Assembly: GCF_001544355.1 (NCBI RefSeq)
Contig: NZ_BCQI01000002.1
Coordinates: 1-64,000, forward strand
Reading direction: 5' to 3'
Source of the DNA: Alicyclobacillus acidiphilus NBRC 100859
Lineage (GTDB): Bacteria > Bacillota > Bacilli > Alicyclobacillales > Alicyclobacillaceae
DNA length: 64,000 nt
Below are positions 1 through 8,519 of this stretch, piece after piece. Under the pieces are notes generated by a model. It did no database searches and was not told the DNA's origin. It saw only the letters and a list, made by a program, of their open reading frames with translations. The position numbers and the translations under genes were made by a program. Numbering within the stretch: the first letter of the stretch is position 1; each line of letters begins with the position of its first letter.

Positions 1-123
1 TGGGGTGGCGGCGCCAGCGGCCGGGTGCTCGCGCGGGCGTAAGGGAACTTTTGTCCGCTATGGTGGGGTGGCGGCGCCAGCAGCCGGGCGCTTTTGCGGG
101 CGTAAGGGAACTTTTGTCCGCTA
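1..123. repeat. Two tandem copies of a ~60-bp GC-rich unit
   Basis: Bases 1-60 and 64-123 are near-identical copies with a 63-bp period, separated by TGG. Both carry GGTGGCGGCGCCAGC near the start and end in AGGGAACTTTTGTCCGCTA. They differ at only a few positions in the middle. The first copy begins at the window edge, so the array may extend further left. No ORF spans it. Bases 124-240 show no gene or other recognisable feature. Confidence 0.85.
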
Positions 124-240
124 CGCCGCCAAAGCCGCGCTTCTGCCCTCATAACGCCATAATGCCAGGAATCGGAAGATTCTGAACTCATCTTCCCATC
201 CATCTTCTATCCGCTTTCCATCCATTTGCAGTCGGCGATT

Positions 241-280
241 TGCAAATAAAAAAGGGATTTCGAGAAACCTCGAAATCCCT
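241..280 (-). terminator. Intrinsic terminator, originally of tRNA-Leu
   Basis: A 12-bp stem (253-264 with 269-280, loop AAAC) is followed on the minus strand by a T tract (TTTTTTATTTG). Read on the plus strand there is no T run, so it works leftwards. If the group II intron at 287-2168 is removed, this terminator lies a few bases after the CCA end of the minus-strand tRNA-Leu, so it is almost certainly that gene's terminator. Confidence 0.85.
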
Positions 281-694
281 CATCTTGTACGCCCGGCATG
301 GGCGGAATCTTTAGGGTGTAAGTCCCGAACGGGGGGTGGCGACATACCTACCGTTAGCCAAGAGCAAGGGTGTCCACCGTGAGGTGGAATCTGAAGGAAG
401 CTGGAGGCAAACCCTCGACCTGAGGTACACGAATCGCATTTGAGGCTGTCATAGTCGGACGAGTTGCCAAGTCACAACGAAGTCCGAAGTCGCCAAGGGT
501 TATGGCAGTAAACTGCGGCAGGTGCATGAGGGGAAAGAGTCCGTTCTTATCCGGGGAGACCTGTCCGATACGCTAGTAAAGCGAGCAACCGTCGATGAGA
601 ATCGGCGCTGAACGGGCAGGAGTCAGCAGACGCCATAGTACATAAGTGAGTACACACCTATGGAAGGGCTGAACATGAAGTGAGGTTGGACTGT

Positions 695-2098
695 ATGCGT
701 TCGTATGACGAACAACGACAGCAGAAAACTCCGCAAGGAGCCTCGAATCAGGAAGTAGCGGTGAAGCCGCAAGGGACTGACATGCGAGGGCTTAGTTCGT
801 CGTCGGCACAAATAGAGACCCCAACCTGCGAAGGCACGACCTCATTGTTGGAGAGAGTGCTTGAGCGTGGAAACATGATACAAGCGCTGGACCGAGTCGA
901 ATCAAACAAGGGAGCGCCGGGTGTAGATGGCGTAGACGTAAAATCCTTACGAACCTACGTCATGGAACACTGGGTTGGTATACGCCAACAGCTGCTCACG
1001 GGAACCTACAAACCGCAACCGGTCAGACGGGTCGAAATCCCGAAACCCGGAGGCGGGAAGCGGGGACTGGGTATCCCAACCGTGATTGACCGACTCATCC
1101 AACAAGCATTACTCCAAGTACTGACACCCATCTTCGACCCGACATCCAGCGAATACAGTTATGGGTTTCGACCCGGGCGTAAAGCCCACGATGCCGTACT
1201 CCAAGCACAGATCTACATCCAAGCGGGATATCGATGGACAGTAGATATGGACTTGGAGAAGTTCTTTGACCGCGTGAACCACGACATGTTGATGTCGAGG
1301 GTGGCGCGCAAGGTGAAAGACAAGCGAGTGTTAAAGCTGATTCGAGCATACCTAAATGCCGGTGTCATGGTGAATGGAATTTCAACGAGGACGGAGCTTG
1401 GGACACCACAAGGTGGACCATTAAGTCCACTACTCGCGAATGTCCTGCTCGATGACTTTGACAAGGAATTGGTGCGACGCGGACATAAATTTGTCCGTTA
1501 CGCCGATGATTGCAATATCTACGTCAAGAGTGGCCGTGCGGGAGAACGAGTAAAAGCGTCCCTAACGAAGTACTTGGAGAACAATCTGAAACTCAAGGTG
1601 AATCGGGACAAGAGTGCGGTGGATAGACCATGGAAACGAAAGTTTCTAGGGTACAGCTTTCTGTCACAGAAACGTGCACCAATACGACTTGCCGACAAGA
1701 CCATTGAACGGTTCAAAGACCGCGTGAGAGAAATCACGAATCGAACACGAAGCATGTCCGTGCAAGAGAGAATACGACAACTCAATGCCTATCTGATGGG
1801 ATGGGTTGCGTACTTTCGACTTGCGGAGATGAAAGGGCATTGCGAACGGTTTGATGAGTGGATTCGGCGACGCCTTCGTATGTGCATCTGGAAACAGTGG
1901 AAGAGGGCACGGACACGAATACGTGAATTGCGTGCGCTCAAACAGCCCGACTGGATAGCGTTTATGATGGCAAACTCACGGCGTGGATATTGGGAAATGG
2001 CGAAGAATCTGAACAACGCCATGAACAAAGTGTACTTTGAACAACTGGGTCTAAGGAGTATACAGGAGAGGTACTTGCAACTTCGTAGTGCTTCATGA
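695..2098 (+). CDS. ltrA: Group II intron reverse transcriptase/maturase (IIC, GsI-IIC-like)
   Basis: This 467-residue protein splices the intron and copies it into new DNA sites. RT motifs are in order: IPKPGGGKRGLGIPT, SYGFRPGRKAHDAV, the DMDLEKFFDRVNHD block, TPQGGPLSPLLAN, and the catalytic YADD at about residues 269-272. A maturase/X region and a C-terminal RRGYWEMAKN-type tail follow. There is no HNH endonuclease domain, as is usual for class C. It closely resembles the Geobacillus stearothermophilus GsI-IIC enzyme from memory. ATG 695 has GAGG upstream; an in-frame GTG at 680 is possible. About 45 N-terminal residues precede the LLERV start of GsI-IIC and may be untranslated or non-conserved. 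The stop codon touches domain V. Confidence 0.93.
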   Translation: MRSYDEQRQQKTPQGASNQEVAVKPQGTDMRGLSSSSAQIETPTCEGTTSLLERVLERGNMIQALDRVESNKGAPGVDGVDVKSLRTYVMEHWVGIRQQLLTGTYKPQPVRRVEIPKPGGGKRGLGIPTVIDRLIQQALLQVLTPIFDPTSSEYSYGFRPGRKAHDAVLQAQIYIQAGYRWTVDMDLEKFFDRVNHDMLMSRVARKVKDKRVLKLIRAYLNAGVMVNGISTRTELGTPQGGPLSPLLANVLLDDFDKELVRRGHKFVRYADDCNIYVKSGRAGERVKASLTKYLENNLKLKVNRDKSAVDRPWKRKFLGYSFLSQKRAPIRLADKTIERFKDRVREITNRTRSMSVQERIRQLNAYLMGWVAYFRLAEMKGHCERFDEWIRRRLRMCIWKQWKRARTRIRELRALKQPDWIAFMMANSRRGYWEMAKNLNNAMNKVYFEQLGLRSIQERYLQLRSAS

Positions 2099-2168
2099 AC
2101 CGCCGTATGCGGACCCGCATGTACGGTGGTGTGAGAGGTCGGGGGCTAGCCGCCCCCTCCTACTCGAT
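2099..2168 (+). ncRNA. Group II intron domains V and VI
   Basis: Domain V is the hairpin ACCGCCGTATGCGG... closing with GTACGGTGGT at 2099-2130. It carries the catalytic core of the ribozyme. Domain VI is the GGGGG/CCCCC stem near 2141-2157 followed by CTCCTACTCGAT. The A in CCTAC is six to seven bases from the 3' end and is the likely branch point. Confidence 0.85.
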
Positions 2169-2171
2169 TTG

Positions 2172-2258
2172 TGGTGCGGCCAAGAGGACTTGAACCTCCA
2201 CGGGGTTGCCCCCACTAGAACCTGAATCTAGCGCGTCTGCCAATTCCGCCATGGCCGC
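2172..2258 (-). tRNA. tRNA-Leu(CAG)
   Basis: The minus strand folds as a class II tRNA with acceptor GCGGCCA pairing with TGGCCGC, a long variable arm, a TTCAAGT T-loop and an encoded CCA (complement at 2172-2174). The anticodon loop TTCAGGT gives CAG, reading codon CTG. The 3' end is only a few bases from the 3' splice site of the group II intron, which separates the gene from its terminator at 241-280. Confidence 0.95.
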
Positions 2259-2288
2259 ATGTCTTAACCGAATTTCGGCAACGAATGA

Positions 2289-2317
2289 ATTATACAAGGA
2301 ATCGCGAAGTAATGCAA
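2289..2317 (-). promoter_or_regulatory. Sigma-A promoter of tRNA-Leu
   Basis: On the minus strand TTGCAT (2317-2312) and TATAAT (2294-2289) are separated by 17 bp. Transcription would start near 2282, about 24 bp before the mature tRNA 5' end. Confidence 0.75.
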
Positions 2318-2373
2318 CGAATATTTTAGTAAGAGTGAACCTCAACTTTGCAGATGGTCGAGGAGGCCCCCTC

Positions 2374-3222
2374 ATGAAGTTTACCAAGATGCATGGGTTA
2401 GGCAACAACTATATATATGTGTCGACAGCGGAGACGAAGTTGCCGGATATCGAATTGAGCGTATTGGCGCGCATGGTGAGTGATGTTCGTCGTGGTGTCG
2501 GATCGGACGGCCTTATTCTGATTGAGCCTTCGAGGGAAGCGGACGTGAAGATGCGCATTTTTAACGCCGACGGCTCGGAAGCCGAATCGTGCGGGAACGG
2601 CCTGCGCTGTGTCGCGAAATACGCGTATGAACATCGGTTGGTCCATGCTGGTACATTCCAAATCGAGACGAAGGCGGGTATTGTGGAAGCGCGTGTGCAT
2701 ATCGGTCCGGATGAAGTGGTTCGATCCGTCACGGTCGACATGGGGCCGCCGGCGTTCGGACCTGGGGCGGTTGCGTATGCGGGATCGTCTCGCGTGCCAG
2801 GGCGTGAGGCTGACGTGATTGTGGAGACGCCGTACGGGCCTGTGGAGGGGACGTTGGTCAGCATGGGCAATCCTCACTTCGTCTCGCACGTGGAGGCGGT
2901 CGACGACGCCTATGTCGAAAAAGTTGGGCCGACTATCGAGTCGCACAGCGACTTTCCGGAGCGGATCAATGCCGAGTTCGTGTCTGTCCTGTCGCCGACC
3001 GAGATCGACTTTCGCGTGTACGAGCGAGGCTCTGGGGTGACGTTTGCCTGCGGGACCGGCGCGTGTGCCAGTGTGGCCGCGCTGGCGAGCAAGGGACTCG
3101 TGTCGAAACGGGTGACTGTGCATCTGCTGGGAGGCGATCTCGATATCGAGATCGGGGAAGACGGGCATATTCTCATGACCGGTGAAGCCGTGACGGTTGC
3201 AAACGGGGAATTCGTGGTGTGA
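2374..3222 (+). CDS. dapF: Diaminopimelate epimerase
   Basis: The enzyme converts LL- to meso-diaminopimelate for peptidoglycan and lysine synthesis in the cytosol, without a cofactor. The 282-residue product starts MKFTKMHGLGNNY, typical of the family. Catalytic Cys73 lies in ESCGNGLRC, and the second catalytic Cys lies in FACGTGACAS near residue 227. ATG 2374 is chosen because AGGAGG (2361-2366) is 7 bp upstream. A longer in-frame reading from 2206 would overlap tRNA-Leu and is not credible. It is transcribed divergently from tRNA-Leu. The gene downstream is convergent. Confidence 0.97.
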   Translation: MKFTKMHGLGNNYIYVSTAETKLPDIELSVLARMVSDVRRGVGSDGLILIEPSREADVKMRIFNADGSEAESCGNGLRCVAKYAYEHRLVHAGTFQIETKAGIVEARVHIGPDEVVRSVTVDMGPPAFGPGAVAYAGSSRVPGREADVIVETPYGPVEGTLVSMGNPHFVSHVEAVDDAYVEKVGPTIESHSDFPERINAEFVSVLSPTEIDFRVYERGSGVTFACGTGACASVAALASKGLVSKRVTVHLLGGDLDIEIGEDGHILMTGEAVTVANGEFVV

Positions 3223-3308
3223 GTGGGTTTCTGGCGATGTGAGCGATCCGGTCCACATACCGGCCGCATCCGCCCGCACTAACATCCGCCGCGCGATGGG
3301 CAGCCGCC

Positions 3309-3698
3309 TTATCTGGCGGCCACCAGCGAGACTCCGACGAGGATGACGCCGACACCGACCCAGCGCAGCGGCGGAATGTGTTCATGGAATACGAAGAGAG
3401 AGACCAGGATGGCCCCGATGTACGCGAGACTCTGCAACGGGTAGAGCAGGCTCAGCGACATTTTGTTCAGCAGATAAATCCAGATGACCGTCGCGATGAC
3501 GTAGAGGACTAGGCCCGCGATGACCCATGGCGTGAACATCGCGAAGATGATGCTTTTGACGTTGGTCAAATCGCGGTGCTGCAGGCCGTACTTCCACAGC
3601 GTCTGCCCTGCGACCAGAAGACAGACGTTCGACAAAATCATGATGACATACAACATCGAGACGCTTCCCTTCGCACTTTCGGTGCTCGCTTTTCCCAT
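3309..3698 (-). CDS. Small EamA/SMR-type membrane transporter (ArnE-like)
   Basis: A 129-residue protein with four hydrophobic helices, the size of one SMR subunit or half of an EamA protein. Motifs include SLLYPLQSLAYIGAILVS and a conserved Glu in FVFHEHIPPL. Family members move drugs or, as in ArnE/ArnF, lipid-linked aminosugars. It follows a polyprenyl-phosphate GT2 gene whose stop lies 3 bp upstream. AGGGA sits 6 bp before ATG 3698; an alternative TTG at 3704 overlaps the GT2 stop. The context suggests flipping of the lipid-linked sugar made by its neighbour, which is an inference. Confidence 0.75.
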   Translation of the reverse strand: MGKASTESAKGSVSMLYVIMILSNVCLLVAGQTLWKYGLQHRDLTNVKSIIFAMFTPWVIAGLVLYVIATVIWIYLLNKMSLSLLYPLQSLAYIGAILVSLFVFHEHIPPLRWVGVGVILVGVSLVAAR

Positions 3699-3700
3699 CT

Positions 3701-4618
3701 TCAATCCCTGTACGAATTCTGCAGCAGTTCATAGTTGTCGCGGTGATTGCGGACGATGGTATCCAAGATGACTCCGCACGTGATGGCGTTGGTCGCAAGC
3801 ACCATCAGGCCCACCGCGAGAATGGCGGACGGCATCTTGGCGATCCGGCCCGTCGCGAAAAACTCCGTGATGACCGGGATGCCGACGGCAAGTCCGGCGA
3901 GAAACAGAATCAGCGCGATGGTGCCGAAGAACGCAAGCGGCTTGTAATCTTTGAAGATCCAGAAGACCGTCTTCAACACGCGCATGCCATCGCTGATGGT
4001 GTTTAACTTCGACTCGCTGCCCGGCGGCCGATCCCGGTATCGAATCGGGATTTCAACGATGCGAAACCGCTTGTCCAACGCGTGCAGCGTCATTTCCGTC
4101 TCAATTTCAAACCCTTCGCTCTTGATCGGCATAGTTTTCGCGAATCGCCGCGTGAAGACGCGATAGCCAGTCATGATGTCGCGAAGGCGCGATCGGAACA
4201 GGCGGTTGATCAGCCCTTTGACGAATTGATTGCCGAGATTGTGGAAGGGACGTTTGTTTTCGCTCTCGTACGATCCGTCCGAATGGCGATCGCCAATCGC
4301 CATGTCGGCCTCGCCGCGTTCGATGGGCCGAATCAGGTCGTGGACGAACTCGGCGGGGTACGTGTCGTCCCCATCGATCATCACGTACACATCCGCGTCG
4401 ATGTCGCGGAACATGGAACGCACGACGTTGCCCTTGCCTTGGCGGTACTCCTTGCGGACGATGGCGCCGGCCGCTTCTGCGATCTCGGCCGTCTTGTCGC
4501 GCGAATTGTTGTCGTACACGTAAATGTCCGCGTCTGGCAACTGTTCGCGAAAATCCCGAACGACTTTGCCAATCGTCAATTCTTCGTTATAGCACGGAAT
4601 CAACACTGCAATTCTCAT
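3701..4618 (-). CDS. Polyprenyl-phosphate glycosyltransferase (GT2, DPM1-like)
   Basis: The protein has 305 residues. The N-terminal GT-A domain begins MRIAVLIPCYNEE, with YVYDNNSRDKT and the metal-binding DGDDTYP (near residue 90). Two membrane helices lie at about 230-255 and 270-290. The family transfers a sugar from a nucleotide donor to undecaprenyl or dolichyl phosphate at the inner face of the membrane. It lies between a GT39-like transferase and a small EamA transporter. The three together resemble the logic of ArnC-ArnT-ArnE/F: make, flip and use a lipid-linked sugar. The sugar is unknown. Confidence 0.85.
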   Translation of the reverse strand: MRIAVLIPCYNEELTIGKVVRDFREQLPDADIYVYDNNSRDKTAEIAEAAGAIVRKEYRQGKGNVVRSMFRDIDADVYVMIDGDDTYPAEFVHDLIRPIERGEADMAIGDRHSDGSYESENKRPFHNLGNQFVKGLINRLFRSRLRDIMTGYRVFTRRFAKTMPIKSEGFEIETEMTLHALDKRFRIVEIPIRYRDRPPGSESKLNTISDGMRVLKTVFWIFKDYKPLAFFGTIALILFLAGLAVGIPVITEFFATGRIAKMPSAILAVGLMVLATNAITCGVILDTIVRNHRDNYELLQNSYRD

Positions 4619-4666
4619 CCAATACGAACCCCCGTCTATTCAAGTCACCATGCCGTTTCACGCAGT

Positions 4667-5914
4667 TCATCCGGACAAGGCCGATTTCCCGGTACGATCC
4701 TGAACGTATCGGTACCCTTCAACGACGAGAACCATGATGCCGAGGAAGAAGAAGGGCATGAGCGGAAAGACGTACCGATTGATTGGAATGAATGGCAACT
4801 GAACAATCACCAGGACTGCGACCAATGCGCTGATCCAGCGGAAATACGGGAGCCACGCCGAGATCAGGAGGCCAATCGCGCCGAGGATGACCCATGCGAT
4901 GTGAACGTGCGCGAACGCGAACATGACTCTCGTCAGCAGCCCCGCGTTCTTGCTGAGAACCGGATCATACCAGGGAGAACCAAACAGCCAGCCAATTTTG
5001 TCGATGGTGTACCACTTCAGGTACATCCATGGATGGTTGTGAAATCCTTCGTGAATCCGCTGCAGCGCCAGTGCCTTCTGCTGGGCCTGGCTCAACCCTT
5101 TGCTCAGGTTCGTGTCGTGCGCAAAGTTGGGGTCAGAGCCGAACAAAAGCGGGTTGGCGGAATCGAGATCGGTCAAGATCAGTTGGTGCATCGCGACTAG
5201 GTTGCGGATCCACCAAGGGAGCATGACGACGACAAAGACGGCGAGATAGCTGAGCCAATTGACGATGTGCCGGCGCACCGCTTCCCGCGTCTGTCTCTGG
5301 AACAGCAGCAACAGCGGCGCAAACACCAGCGGCAACACGCTCGGTCGAACCAGCGTCATCAAGCCGAGCAACAAGCCGGCCAAGATGAATGACCGAACGG
5401 TCTTCAACCGAAGCGCGCGAAGAAACGACCAGGTAAACAGCATGAGGAAAAAGACGTACAAGGTTTCGGTCAGCAATTGATCCGCGCCGTAAATGACCGG
5501 TGGATAAATCATCCACAGCACGCAGCCCACTAGACTCGCCCAGACGGGAAGCCGGAATCGCATGATGTAGTAGAGAACGACCACCGTGATCGCGGCGACG
5601 ATGTGCTGGATGAAGACTGCGACATGCATCTCGGTTTGGCGGTTGCTGGTGAAGAACATGGCGATCCGATAGGCGAACATCAGGAACACGGGATAACTTG
5701 GCGTCACCTGCGCCGCGGGTCCCCAGCTCCAATAGGTGTAGCGATGAAGCGCAATCAGCAGTGTCGCCGAGTGATCGTAATACACCGCGTCGCCAATCAG
5801 CAGTACGGGCGACTGCCATGCGCGGATTGCGAAGTAGATGTTGTACAGGAGCGCGACAATCAAAAGCCCCCATACCCATTTTTGTTCGGAGTAGCGTCGG
5901 TTCTCTGTGATCAA
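4667..5914 (-). CDS. Multi-span membrane glycosyltransferase, GT39/ArnT-like
   Basis: A 415-residue protein with about ten transmembrane segments. The first periplasmic loop has LLIGDAVYYDHSA, where Asp is the likely catalytic residue of the GT-C fold, and a later segment has GADQLLTETLYVF. Such enzymes transfer a sugar from a lipid phosphate carrier to a protein or wall acceptor on the outer face. The TTG start at 5914 overlaps the TGA of the upstream MBL gene and has GAGGAGG about 10 bp upstream, so the two are translationally coupled. The acceptor cannot be told from sequence. Confidence 0.8.
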   Translation of the reverse strand: MITENRRYSEQKWVWGLLIVALLYNIYFAIRAWQSPVLLIGDAVYYDHSATLLIALHRYTYWSWGPAAQVTPSYPVFLMFAYRIAMFFTSNRQTEMHVAVFIQHIVAAITVVVLYYIMRFRLPVWASLVGCVLWMIYPPVIYGADQLLTETLYVFFLMLFTWSFLRALRLKTVRSFILAGLLLGLMTLVRPSVLPLVFAPLLLLFQRQTREAVRRHIVNWLSYLAVFVVVMLPWWIRNLVAMHQLILTDLDSANPLLFGSDPNFAHDTNLSKGLSQAQQKALALQRIHEGFHNHPWMYLKWYTIDKIGWLFGSPWYDPVLSKNAGLLTRVMFAFAHVHIAWVILGAIGLLISAWLPYFRWISALVAVLVIVQLPFIPINRYVFPLMPFFFLGIMVLVVEGYRYVQDRTGKSALSG

Positions 5915-6792
5915 GTGAGGGATTCCTCCTCAAGGATTCGGTGGTACCTTGTCCGTAAATCGGGCGCGACGGTGCTCCGCCCAACGCTTCCTTGCTCTGA
6001 TAGATGCTCCAAATGCGCGAAGATGGTTCGTTTCGCGAATTCGAGCGCGGGACCGAGTTCGCGTCCACGATACACGATGTCCACCAGTTCGTCGACTGTC
6101 AATGGGCCGTCGGCGAGCGCATCGACGATCTGCCGCTCGCGAAGCAGCCGCCGTTCCAGCAAGGCGCGGCTGGCCTGGGCAGGGTCGGAAATCGCGTCGC
6201 CATGTCCGGGCAGCGCGATTTCCGGCGCAAGCTCTTCCACCCGCTTCAACGAGGCGTAGTAATCGCCCATATGGCCGTCCGGCGGGCCAATCCAGACGCT
6301 GCCCGTGCCTGCCAGATGATCGCCGACCACAAGCGCGTTGTCCGGGAGCACCCAGACGTGCAGGTGGCCGCGGGTATGTCCAGGGCAGTGGAGCAGACGA
6401 ATTTCGACGCCGCTGAGCTGGATGGCCGTCGGCGCCACACGTAAATCGACGGTGCCGTCCCGAACATGTTGCCTGGCGGCAGCGTGATCGAGCGGATGAA
6501 TGTAAATGGGCGCAGGCATCGACGCGGATAAGAGACCGAGGCCGCGCGTATGATCGACATGATGATGCGTCGCGACATAGGCCGCGACGGATTGGATGCC
6601 AAGCCGCTGCAGTTCCGCAAGGACGTCGGCCGCCGCCTCCGGCGTTTCGGCGCCGCAGTCGATCACGACGGCCCGCCCACCGTCACAGACGACATATGTA
6701 TTGGTTTCTCCAAATGGCGGGAGCGTCGGCGTTGGCACCGCCAGCTTCAGCACATTCGGGCTGACGCGCTTTGCGTGTAGAAGGCCCGGCAA
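5911..6792 (-). CDS. MBL-fold metallo-hydrolase (LACTB2-like)
   Basis: A 293-residue protein. The zinc-binding motif is THHHVDHT (about residue 76), with further ligands in CPGHTRGH, VVGDHLAG and LPGHGD. A C-terminal winged-helix-like segment (LLRERQIVDAL...TVDELVD) is typical of the LACTB2/YhfI-type branch, some members of which act on RNA. TTG 6792 is chosen since GAGGA lies 9 bp before it. An in-frame TTG at 6819 has no good ribosome binding site. It is the first gene of a four-gene minus-strand operon with glycosylation genes. The substrate is unknown. Confidence 0.85.
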   Translation of the reverse strand: MPGLLHAKRVSPNVLKLAVPTPTLPPFGETNTYVVCDGGRAVVIDCGAETPEAAADVLAELQRLGIQSVAAYVATHHHVDHTRGLGLLSASMPAPIYIHPLDHAAARQHVRDGTVDLRVAPTAIQLSGVEIRLLHCPGHTRGHLHVWVLPDNALVVGDHLAGTGSVWIGPPDGHMGDYYASLKRVEELAPEIALPGHGDAISDPAQASRALLERRLLRERQIVDALADGPLTVDELVDIVYRGRELGPALEFAKRTIFAHLEHLSEQGSVGRSTVAPDLRTRYHRILEEESLT

Positions 6793-7019
6793 GTCATCAC
6801 ATCCTCGATACGACGGCAATCCGCAAGATTCGCTAGCCTACGACCCGCCTGCGACTGTTGGACGGATAGTTTCATGTTAAGAGTTTCGCCAAGTATGGTC
6901 AATTTGTTTCTGAGCCGCGGCCCCATGTCGAACCGATTCGGCGTTGGACAGGGACTGGTGACCGATTCTCCTTCGCTGACATATGGATGTCAAAAAGCAT
7001 TCGATGGAGGAAGTTTGCA

Positions 7020-7529
7020 ATGGCGGAACATCCGAGCCCTACCGAGTACAACGCGCAAGTGGATCAGGCCTGGGACCTTCCGTTGCGGTATATTCGAAGA
7101 TCGGTCTACGCAGATCAGGTCTGCGCCTCATTTGTCGAAGAGTGGAGCCAGCATTCGGGACTTCGCGAGTACGTCGCGCGCACGTCGCTCGGTCAGGCGC
7201 AGCGCGACGCGAATTTCTATCGGAACCTTGTCCTCGGCTATTGCATCCGACTGCATTTTATTCCTGATGACGGCACGCCGGAACGCGTCTCCATTTATCG
7301 ATCGCTGATTCCATCGCTGTATTTGGCGCGCAACGCCGACGAACGCGCGCAAGAGGCGTTGTCGCACATGGCCGAATCCGCGCATTGGAACGAAGCTTGG
7401 TCCGATCCGACCGCGTTTTGGCACCGCGAGCGCATGCGCTGGCTGGCAAGGACGGCCTGGGCGGTTCGGCGCAACGTGCCAACCGAACTGTGGACCGAAT
7501 TTCGCCGGTATGGGTTGAAGGCGCGGTAA
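7020..7529 (+). CDS. Conserved-looking protein of unknown function
   Basis: A 169-residue soluble, helix-rich protein, rich in Arg and Trp, with no signal peptide or membrane helix. I do not recognise a family. The gene is supported by GGAGG 9 bp before ATG 7020 and by host-like codon use. In-frame starts at 6987 lack a ribosome binding site. It is divergent from the MBL operon (about 230 bp between starts, with no clear promoter seen) and lies 66 bp before the HAD phosphatase, so the two could be cotranscribed. Confidence 0.7.
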   Translation: MAEHPSPTEYNAQVDQAWDLPLRYIRRSVYADQVCASFVEEWSQHSGLREYVARTSLGQAQRDANFYRNLVLGYCIRLHFIPDDGTPERVSIYRSLIPSLYLARNADERAQEALSHMAESAHWNEAWSDPTAFWHRERMRWLARTAWAVRRNVPTELWTEFRRYGLKAR

Positions 7530-7595
7530 GTACGACGCACCCATGGTACACTGAGGAATGCGGCAGGACCGCGATGGTATGAGAGGTGACGATGG

Positions 7596-8462
7596 GTGCA
7601 ATCAAACGATACGAATCAGCGAGATAAACGAGATCCGGGGGCAGCTCAAGACGTTTCGCAGCCACGCGGGCGATATCGGCTGGCCTTGCTCGATCTCGAT
7701 GGCACGCTCTGGCGGGGAACCGACGTGATACAGGGCGCTCCGGAGTTCGTCGAACGCCTTCGCGATGAGGGAATACGCCCCGTGTATTTCACCAACAACG
7801 CGTCGCGAACGCCGGAGCACGTCGCAGAGTTGCTGCGCGGGATGGGGTTTTCCGCCGAGCCCGACGAAGTCTGCACATCCGCCCAGGCCGCGGCGCACCT
7901 GCTGAAAAAGCGGGTCCCCGAGGCTGGCGTCGTCGCCTATGTCGGTGCTGAAGGTCTGCGCGAGGCGTTGCTCAGCGAAGGATTCGACGCGCGTCGGGCA
8001 GATGGCGAACAACTCCGCGAACCGTGGGTGAATGAGACCGTCGCCGCTGTCGTTGGCCTGGACCAAAAGGTGAACTACATGGATCTCGCCCTGGTCTCGC
8101 GCGTCGCCCGGCGCCTCGGCTGGTTTGTCCTCACCAACCCGGACGTTCGACTGCCTGTCGAAGACGGATTTTTGCCTGGCAACGGATCGATTGGCGCGTT
8201 CGTTGCAACCGCGAGCGGCACGGAGCCATTGGTGACCGGCAAGCCGGACCCGTCGTTTGTCGCGTATGCGCTGGAACGGTACGGCGTGCCTGCGGACTTT
8301 GCGGTGATTATCGGTGACAATCTCCAGACGGATATCCTGGCAGGCAAGCATGCAGGCATTCATTCGATTTTGGTGCGAACCGGGATCACGCCGGATCCTG
8401 GAGTCGGCGATCCGACGCCGGACGAAATCGTGGATTCGGTAGAAAATCTTTTTCGACATTGA
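7596..8462 (+). CDS. HAD-superfamily IIA phosphatase (NagD/PGP type)
   Basis: A 288-residue cytosolic phosphatase. HAD motif I is LLDLDGTLW (residues ~30-38), motif II is YFTNNAS, the cap domain is C2 type, and motif III/IV is GKPDPSF with IIGDNLQTDI. Relatives hydrolyse p-nitrophenyl phosphate, UMP, 2-phosphoglycolate or glycerol phosphate; the physiological substrate here cannot be chosen. GTG 7596 follows GAGAGGTG at 7-bp spacing. It ends at a strong terminator. Confidence 0.9.
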   Translation: MQSNDTNQRDKRDPGAAQDVSQPRGRYRLALLDLDGTLWRGTDVIQGAPEFVERLRDEGIRPVYFTNNASRTPEHVAELLRGMGFSAEPDEVCTSAQAAAHLLKKRVPEAGVVAYVGAEGLREALLSEGFDARRADGEQLREPWVNETVAAVVGLDQKVNYMDLALVSRVARRLGWFVLTNPDVRLPVEDGFLPGNGSIGAFVATASGTEPLVTGKPDPSFVAYALERYGVPADFAVIIGDNLQTDILAGKHAGIHSILVRTGITPDPGVGDPTPDEIVDSVENLFRH

Positions 8463-8477
8463 CCGTTGATTTTCGCG

Positions 8478-8503
8478 AAAAGCCCGCCGCGGTGGGCTTT
8501 TTC
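8478..8503 (+). terminator. Intrinsic terminator of the HAD gene
   Basis: AAAGCCCGCC pairs with GGTGGGCTTT (10 bp, one G-T) around a short loop, and the 3' arm runs into TTTTTCC. Confidence 0.85.
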
Positions 8504-8519
8504 CTGTCTTTCCAGCTTC

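Larger units (their letters stand above)
287..2168 (+). mobile_element. Group IIC intron, full length
   Basis: The 5' end, GTACGCCCGGCATGGGCG at 287, matches the conserved start of class C introns such as that of Oceanobacillus iheyensis. It continues with AGGGTGTAAGTCCC and other domain I signatures. Bases 287-694 are the structured RNA (domains I-IV start) with no ORF of their own. The maturase ORF follows, then domain V and VI, ending about CCTACTCGAT. The insertion lies just after a terminator stem-loop, the typical IIC target. Boundaries are certain to a few bases only. All parts look intact, so the intron may be mobile and splicing-competent. Confidence 0.9.

Noticed and set aside
2206-2373. 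Extended N terminus for dapF from 2206
   Set aside because: It would overlap tRNA-Leu and its promoter, while ATG 2374 has AGGAGG and gives the standard family start.
2398-3285. Long minus-strand ORF (295 codons) opposite dapF
   Set aside because: It is a shadow of dapF in high-GC codon use, with no ribosome binding site and no family-like motifs.
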